Positions 59,164 through 64,000 of a stretch of 64,000 nucleotides of DNA are shown here, piece after piece. Below the pieces are notes generated by a model that had not been told where the DNA came from, searched no databases, and saw only the letters and a program-made list of their open reading frames with translations. The stretch comes from Paraburkholderia solitsugae. GTDB lineage: Bacteria > Pseudomonadota > Gammaproteobacteria > Burkholderiales > Burkholderiaceae. Made by a program: the position numbers and the translations under genes. How positions within the stretch are numbered: the first letter of the stretch is position 1; each line of letters starts with the position of its first letter. The DNA is taken from NCBI RefSeq assembly GCF_013177695.1, contig NZ_WOEY01000028.1:1-64000 (forward strand), written 5' to 3'.

Positions 59164-61086
59164 ATGTCGCTTTACACCATTACCGGGGCCCAACTGGCGT
59201 TCGGTCACGTCGCGTTGCTCGATCACGCGGATTTCTCTCTCGAAGCGGGCGAGCGCGTTGGGCTGATCGGCCGTAACGGCGCGGGCAAGTCGTCGCTGCT
59301 GAAAATCGTCGCCGATCTGACCAAGCCTGACGATGGCCTTGTCACGCGTCAGCAGGGCCTGACTTCGGTCTACGTGCCGCAGGAGCCAGAGTTCGATACG
59401 GACGACACTGTGTTCGAAGCGGTCGCCGCCGGCTTGACTCACGCCCGTGCGCTGCTGGACGAGTACGACGTAGTCGCCAATCAGCTTGCTGACGAGCCGG
59501 AAGGCCCGGAGCACGACGCGCTGATGTCGCGCATGAACACGTTGCAGTCGGCGCTCGACCATTCGGACGCCTGGAACTGGAGCACGCGCGTGGCCACTAC
59601 GCTGCAGCAGATCGGTCTGAATGGCGAGGCGCGTGTCGGTTCGCTGTCGGGCGGGATGCAAAAGCGCGTCGCGCTGGCGCGCGCGCTGGTCGTGCAGCCG
59701 GATGTGTTGCTGCTCGACGAGCCAACCAACCACCTCGATTTCGACGGCATCCGCTGGCTCGAGGAACTGCTGGTCTCGCTGCGCGCGGGTCTGCTCTTCA
59801 TCACTCACGATCGCGCGTTTCTCGACCGTGTCGCCACCCGCATCGTCGAACTGGATCGCGGGCGTCTGCTGTCGTATCCGGGCAATTTCAGCGCCTATCA
59901 GACCCGGAAGGCGCAGCAGCTTGAAGTCGAGCAAGTCGAAGCAGCCAAGTTCGACAAGCTGCTCGCGCAGGAAGAAGTGTGGATTCGCAAGGGCGTGGAA
60001 GCGCGCCGTACGCGTAGCGTCGGCCGGATCGCGCGGCTCGTGGAGATGCGCAACGAGCGTGCCGAACGCCGTAACGTGCAGGGCAACGTCAAGCTCGACG
60101 TGGGTCAAGGTGAGAAGTCCGGCAAGATCGTCGCCGAACTGACCGACGTCACCAAGCGCTACGGTTCGCGCACGGTGGTCGACAACTTCACGGCGACGGT
60201 GATGCGCGGCGACAAGATCGGCTTTGTCGGCCCGAACGGTGCGGGCAAGACCACGCTGCTGAAGATGATCCTCGCCGAATTGCCGCCGGACGAAGGCACG
60301 GTGCGCATCGGCACCAATCTGCAGGTGGCGTACTTCGACCAGATGCGCGCGCAGCTCGATCTGGACAAGAGCCTCGCCGATACAATCAGCCCGGGCAGCG
60401 AGTGGGTCGAAGTCAACGGCCAGAAGAAGCACGTGATGAGCTATCTGGGCGACTTCCTGTTCGCGCCGGAACGCGCGCGTTCGCCGGTCAAGTCGCTATC
60501 GGGTGGCGAGCGCAACCGCTTGCTGCTGGCGCGCCTGTTCGCGCGGCCGGCCAACGTGCTGGTGCTCGACGAACCGACCAACGACCTCGACATCCCGACG
60601 CTCGAATTGCTCGAAGAACTGCTTACCGAGTATGACGGCACCGTGCTGCTGGTCAGCCACGATCGCGCGTTTCTGGATAACGTCGCGACCTCCGTGATCG
60701 CTTCGGAAGGCGCGGGCAAGTGGCGCGAGTATGTCGGCGGCTTTACCGACTGGCAGATTCAGCGCGACCGCTCGCAGCAGATGGCGCAGGAAGCGCAGAA
60801 AGAAGCAGCCAAAGAAGTGGCGGCGAAAGACGGTGGCGCGGGCCGCAATACGCAGCGCGCCGCCAAGCTGTCGTTCAAGGATCAGCGCGAACTCGAGGCA
60901 TTGCCGGCAAAAATCGCCGCGCTCGAAGCCGAGCAGAAAACCATCGGCGCTCAACTCGAAGACGGTTCGGTCTTCGCGAAAGACGCTCAGGAAGGCACAC
61001 GTCTGACCGAGCGCTACGCCGCGATCGACGAGGAACTGCTGATCGCGCTGGAACGTTGGGACGAGCTGGAAAACAAGCGCAAGTGA
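59164..61086 (+). CDS. uup: ABC-F family ATPase (Uup)
   Basis: A 640-residue soluble protein with two ABC domains and no membrane part. Domain 1: GLIGRNGAGKSSLLKIVADL, signature LSGGMQKRVALARALVVQPD, LLLDEPTNHLDFDGIRWLEE; domain 2: FVGPNGAGKTTLLKMILAEL, LSGGERNRLLLARLFARPAN, VLDEPTNDLDIPTLELLEEL. The linker (YQTRKAQQLEVEQVEAAKFD) is charged and helical, and the C-terminal coiled coil (LPAKIAALEAEQKTIGAQLE) is the Uup DNA-binding tail. Uup affects precise excision of transposons and ribosome function in E. coli. Monocistronic. Confidence 0.93.
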   Translation: MSLYTITGAQLAFGHVALLDHADFSLEAGERVGLIGRNGAGKSSLLKIVADLTKPDDGLVTRQQGLTSVYVPQEPEFDTDDTVFEAVAAGLTHARALLDEYDVVANQLADEPEGPEHDALMSRMNTLQSALDHSDAWNWSTRVATTLQQIGLNGEARVGSLSGGMQKRVALARALVVQPDVLLLDEPTNHLDFDGIRWLEELLVSLRAGLLFITHDRAFLDRVATRIVELDRGRLLSYPGNFSAYQTRKAQQLEVEQVEAAKFDKLLAQEEVWIRKGVEARRTRSVGRIARLVEMRNERAERRNVQGNVKLDVGQGEKSGKIVAELTDVTKRYGSRTVVDNFTATVMRGDKIGFVGPNGAGKTTLLKMILAELPPDEGTVRIGTNLQVAYFDQMRAQLDLDKSLADTISPGSEWVEVNGQKKHVMSYLGDFLFAPERARSPVKSLSGGERNRLLLARLFARPANVLVLDEPTNDLDIPTLELLEELLTEYDGTVLLVSHDRAFLDNVATSVIASEGAGKWREYVGGFTDWQIQRDRSQQMAQEAQKEAAKEVAAKDGGAGRNTQRAAKLSFKDQRELEALPAKIAALEAEQKTIGAQLEDGSVFAKDAQEGTRLTERYAAIDEELLIALERWDELENKRK

Positions 61087-61536
61087 TGCGCGGGCGCGGC
61101 GCGATCCGAGGTTGCGCCGAACCCATGCCGAGGTCGGGTGCCGCAGCTGGGCAGCGGCCCCGCCACAGCTTTTTCGCGGTCCCGCAGCGGTCTTGCAGCG
61201 GTTGCATCACTGGCCGAAGCAGTGCGCAGTCTCTTATCCAAACGGCCAATCCCGCACGTCGTGAATTGCCGCCCGTATCGAAATCAGTAAAATACCCCGC
61301 GAACAGGCTTCCTCCGGCGTTCGCACCGGCTGGCCGTTGCCGGGCTGTGGAGCCCGCATCGAGCCGCCGTCGAGCGCGCCCATGGGAAGCCAGGCGATAA
61401 AACACGTTGCCCGCACTGCGGGCACCCCACCTAACCCCGTTGTTTCGTTTCGCTTTTTTTGAAAACTCAACGCATTGTCCACGGACCTGTCCACAGGACC
61501 TGTGGACAACGATGAACCGACGCACCCGAGTCAACC
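61087..61536. other. Intergenic region between uup and parE (450 bases)
   Basis: No gene supported. The last 60 bases before parE hold a compact symmetric motif listed separately. A T-rich stretch (61441-61460) lies just upstream of it and may belong to the parE promoter; no clear -35/-10 pair was found. Confidence 0.4.
61475..61509. promoter_or_regulatory. Symmetric GTCCAC cluster upstream of parE
   Basis: TTGTCCAC (61475-61482) faces GTGGACAA (61502-61509); inside, TGTCCACAG (61488-61496) and CTGTGGACA (61500-61508) form a second perfect 9-bp inverted repeat with a 3-base loop. It ends 27 bases before the parE ATG, so it would overlap the leader or promoter. Confidence 0.5.
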
Positions 61537-63522
61537 ATGTCTACGAAAAAGCCAAACGCCGCGTATAGCGAAGCGTCGATCAAGGTGTTGAAGGGCCTGG
61601 AGCCGGTCAAGCAACGGCCTGGGATGTACACCCGCACCGAAAATCCGCTGCACATCATTCAGGAAGTTATCGACAACGCGTCGGACGAGGCCCTTGGCGG
61701 CCACGGCCGGCAAATCACGGTCACGCTGCACGCGGACCATTCGGTCTCGGTCGAAGACGACGGCCGCGGCATTCCGTTCGGCCTGCATCCGGAAGAAGGC
61801 GTGCCGGTCGTCGAAATCGTTTTCACGCGCCTGCACGCGGGCGGCAAGTTCGATAAAGCCGCTGGCGGCGCCTACACATTCTCGGGCGGCCTGCACGGCG
61901 TCGGCGTGTCGGTCACCAACGCGCTGTCCACCCGCCTCGACGTCACCGTGTGGCGCGACGGCAAAATCGCCGAATTGAGCTTTGCCAACGGCGACGTCGC
62001 GAAGCAGCTTGAAGTACGCCCCGCGACCAAAGGCGACAAGAAATCCGGCACGCGCGTCACCGCATGGGCCAATCCGAAGTACTTCGATTCGCCGAACCTG
62101 CCGCTCGGCGAGCTGCAACGTCTGCTGCGCTCGAAAGCGGTGCTGTTGCCGGGCGTCGAAGTCACGCTGATCAACGAGAAAACCGGCGAAACGCAAACCT
62201 GGAAATACGAAGACGGTTTGCGCGGCTACCTGCTCGAAGGCATGAATGGCAGCGATCTGCTGATTCCGCTGTTCGAGGGCGAGCGCTATGTCGAAAATTC
62301 ACGCACGAGTGAAGAGACGTTTGCTGAAGGTGAGGGCGCCACATGGGTCGTCGCGTGGAGCGAAGAAGGGACGCTCATGCGCGAGTCGTACGTCAATCTG
62401 ATTCCGACGCCTGCGGGCGGCACGCACGAATCCGGTTTGCGTGACGGTCTGTTCCAGGCGGTGAAGAGCTTCGTCGAGTTGCATAACCTCCAGCCGAAGG
62501 GCGTCAAGCTGCTGGCGGAAGACGTGTTCGCGCGCGTGTCGTTCGTGCTGTCGGCAAAGGTGCTCGATCCGCAATTCCAAGGGCAGATCAAGGAGCGCCT
62601 GAATAGCCGCGATGCGGTGAAACTGGTGTCGTCGTTCTCGCGGCCGGCTTTGGAGCTGTGGCTGAATCAGCACGTCGAGCACGGCAAGAAACTCGCCGAC
62701 CTCGTCATCAAGCAGGCGCAGGCACGTACCCGCGCCGGACAGAAGGTCGAGAAGCGCAAGAGCTCGGGCGTGGCCGTTCTGCCGGGCAAGCTGACCGATT
62801 GCGAATCGACGGAAATTGGCCGCAACGAACTGTTCCTCGTCGAGGGTGACTCGGCGGGCGGCTCGGCAAAGATGGGCCGTGACAAGGAATACCAGGCGAT
62901 CCTGCCGCTGCGCGGCAAGGTGCTGAACACGTGGGAAACCGAGCGCGACCGCCTGTTCGCCAACAACGAAGTGCACGACATTTCGGTGGCGATCGGGGTC
63001 GATCCGCATAGCCCGGACGACAAGGTCGATCTGTCGAATCTGCGCTACGGCAAGATCTGCATCTTGTCGGACGCTGACGTCGACGGTTCGCATATCCAGG
63101 TGCTGCTGCTCACGCTGTTCTTCAAACATTTCCCGCAACTGATCGAACGCGGGCATGTGTGCGTGGCGCGTCCGCCGCTGTTCCGGGTCGATGCGCCCGC
63201 GCGCGGCAAGAAGCCGGCGCAAAAACTCTACGCACTCGATGAAGGCGAACTCGAGGCGATCCTCGACAAGCTGCGCAAGGACGGTGTGCGCGAGACGCAG
63301 TGGTCCATCAGCCGCTTCAAAGGCCTCGGCGAAATGAGCGCGGAGCAACTGTGGGACACGACGATGAACCCCGACACGCGGCGCCTGACGCCGGTGGCAC
63401 TCGGCGAACTCGACTATGACGCCACAGTGGCGCGTATGACGATGCTGATGGGCAAGGGCGAAGCGGCGTCGCGGCGCAGCTGGCTGGAAGAAAAGGGCAA
63501 CGACGTGGAAGCGGATATCTGA
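61537..63522 (+). CDS. parE: DNA topoisomerase IV subunit B
   Basis: A 661-residue ATPase subunit of topoisomerase IV, which decatenates daughter chromosomes. GHKL ATP site: QEVIDNASDEALGGHGRQIT, VEDDGRGIPFGLHPEEGVPV and GGLHGVGVSVTNALSTRL. The TOPRIM domain has LFLVEGDSAGGSAKMGRDKE (Glu and the PLRGKVLN loop) and the Asp pair in CILSDADVDGSHIQVLLLT. The C-terminal FKGLGEMSAEQLWDTTMNPD is standard. Length identifies ParE rather than GyrB (about 800 residues). parC follows after 62 bases. Confidence 0.96.
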   Translation: MSTKKPNAAYSEASIKVLKGLEPVKQRPGMYTRTENPLHIIQEVIDNASDEALGGHGRQITVTLHADHSVSVEDDGRGIPFGLHPEEGVPVVEIVFTRLHAGGKFDKAAGGAYTFSGGLHGVGVSVTNALSTRLDVTVWRDGKIAELSFANGDVAKQLEVRPATKGDKKSGTRVTAWANPKYFDSPNLPLGELQRLLRSKAVLLPGVEVTLINEKTGETQTWKYEDGLRGYLLEGMNGSDLLIPLFEGERYVENSRTSEETFAEGEGATWVVAWSEEGTLMRESYVNLIPTPAGGTHESGLRDGLFQAVKSFVELHNLQPKGVKLLAEDVFARVSFVLSAKVLDPQFQGQIKERLNSRDAVKLVSSFSRPALELWLNQHVEHGKKLADLVIKQAQARTRAGQKVEKRKSSGVAVLPGKLTDCESTEIGRNELFLVEGDSAGGSAKMGRDKEYQAILPLRGKVLNTWETERDRLFANNEVHDISVAIGVDPHSPDDKVDLSNLRYGKICILSDADVDGSHIQVLLLTLFFKHFPQLIERGHVCVARPPLFRVDAPARGKKPAQKLYALDEGELEAILDKLRKDGVRETQWSISRFKGLGEMSAEQLWDTTMNPDTRRLTPVALGELDYDATVARMTMLMGKGEAASRRSWLEEKGNDVEADI

Positions 63523-63584
63523 GCACGCTAACAGCGCCTCAGTTGAACTACTCACTTCACGCCAAACACGGATACGGATTCTAG

Positions 63585-64000
63585 ATGGACGACGATAACA
63601 CTCTCGACCTTTTCACCGAGCCGCCGCCCCCGGAAGGCGACTTCCTGACGCTCGGCAATTATGCGGAACGCCAGTACCTCGATTACGCGGTAAGCGTGGT
63701 CAAGGGCCGCGCGCTGCCCGATGTGTGCGACGGCCAGAAGCCGGTGCAACGCCGCATCCTATACGCCATGAACGACATGGGCCTTGGCGACAACGCCAAG
63801 CCCGTGAAATCGGCGCGCGTGGTCGGCGACGTGTTGGGTAAGTATCACCCGCACGGCGACCAGTCGGCGTACGACGCACTCGTGCGTCTCGCGCAAGACT
63901 TCTCGATGCGTTATCCGCTGATCGACGGCCAGGGCAACTTCGGTTCGCGCGACGGCGACGGCGCAGCGGCGATGCGGTACACCGAAGCGCGCCTGACGCC
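63585..64000 (+). CDS. parC: DNA topoisomerase IV subunit A (partial, runs off right edge)
   Basis: The first 138 residues of the breakage-reunion subunit. [20 protein letters not shown] is followed by [40 protein letters not shown] and the DNA-gate segment [20 protein letters not shown]. The catalytic tyrosine is Tyr132 in [11 protein letters not shown]. In the quinolone-determining region the residues matching E. coli ParC Ser80 and Glu84 are Gln93 and Asp97. It is behind parE on the same strand, so the two subunits are co-expressed. Confidence 0.96.
   Translation, partial: MDDDNTLDLFTEPPPPEGDFLTLGNYAERQYLDYAVSVVKGRALPDVCDGQKPVQRRILYAMNDMGLGDNAKPVKSARVVGDVLGKYHPHGDQSAYDALVRLAQDFSMRYPLIDGQGNFGSRDGDGAAAMRYTEARLT

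Noticed and set aside
61488..61508. Cluster of DnaA boxes (origin of replication)
   Set aside because: The motifs differ from TTATCCACA at position 3, are only three in number and no AT-rich unwinding region or dnaA/dnaN gene is nearby.

Overview
The window is a chromosomal segment of a GC-rich beta-proteobacterium, most likely Paraburkholderia or Burkholderia sensu lato. The evidence is a fused hemD-hemX gene next to hemC and hemY, Burkholderia-type trimeric porins whose mature N-terminus is AQSSVTLYG, the nadE-glnB pair, the size and sequence style of PEP carboxylase, and a repeat element built on the hairpin arm CCTACTTTTCTTTGC. I see no prophage, CRISPR array, rRNA or complete insertion sequence. 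Gene density is normal and most genes are core metabolism.

Layout. 1-9.4 kb: a partial XRE regulator diverging from a SAM methyltransferase, then ppc (minus) diverging from the heme operon hemC-hemDX-hemY. 9.4-13.1 kb: a minus-strand catabolic cluster of MFS carrier, SDR dehydrogenase and aldehyde dehydrogenase. 13.4-20.2 kb: ppa, a FUSC membrane protein, GIY-YIG and GNAT-like genes on the minus strand, then nadE-glnB. 20.4-25.5 kb: a porin and a basic amino acid ABC importer (hisJ, hisQ, hisM, hisP order). 26.1-32.1 kb: pirin, a Spy/CpxP-like periplasmic protein diverging from an OmpR/CpxR-type two-component system, a small Cas2/SinR-like protein and a diguanylate cyclase. 32.8-37.1 kb: a NitT/TauT-type transporter (fused permease plus ATPase, no binding protein) and two tandem paralogous lipoproteins.

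37.5-49.5 kb is the most unusual region. Two sigma-54 activators (one without a receiver domain, one a response regulator) lie among four near-perfect sigma-54 promoters of the form GGCAYR-N4-TTGC. These precede a truncated DUF883-like ORF plus a small membrane protein, a proline-rich small protein, the trehalose-6-phosphate synthase gene otsA, and a CsbD stress protein. A long inverted repeat with nested tandem repeats sits between the response regulator and the proline-rich gene. The same stretch also holds an orphan Dcm methyltransferase with Vsr endonuclease. I infer a local RpoN-controlled stress or osmoprotection regulon.

49.7-64 kb: small hypothetical genes, a Nu-class-like GST, a periplasmic molybdenum hydroxylase (IorAB type) with its own cytochrome c, a second porin, AraC and IclR regulators, tRNA-Arg(CCT), rubredoxin, a DUF4399 protein, the ABC-F ATPase Uup, and parE followed by the start of parC at the right edge. 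Gene starts were chosen from ribosome-binding sites, signal peptides and family lengths rather than from the longest reading frame. No database search or computation was run; all motif scans were by eye.
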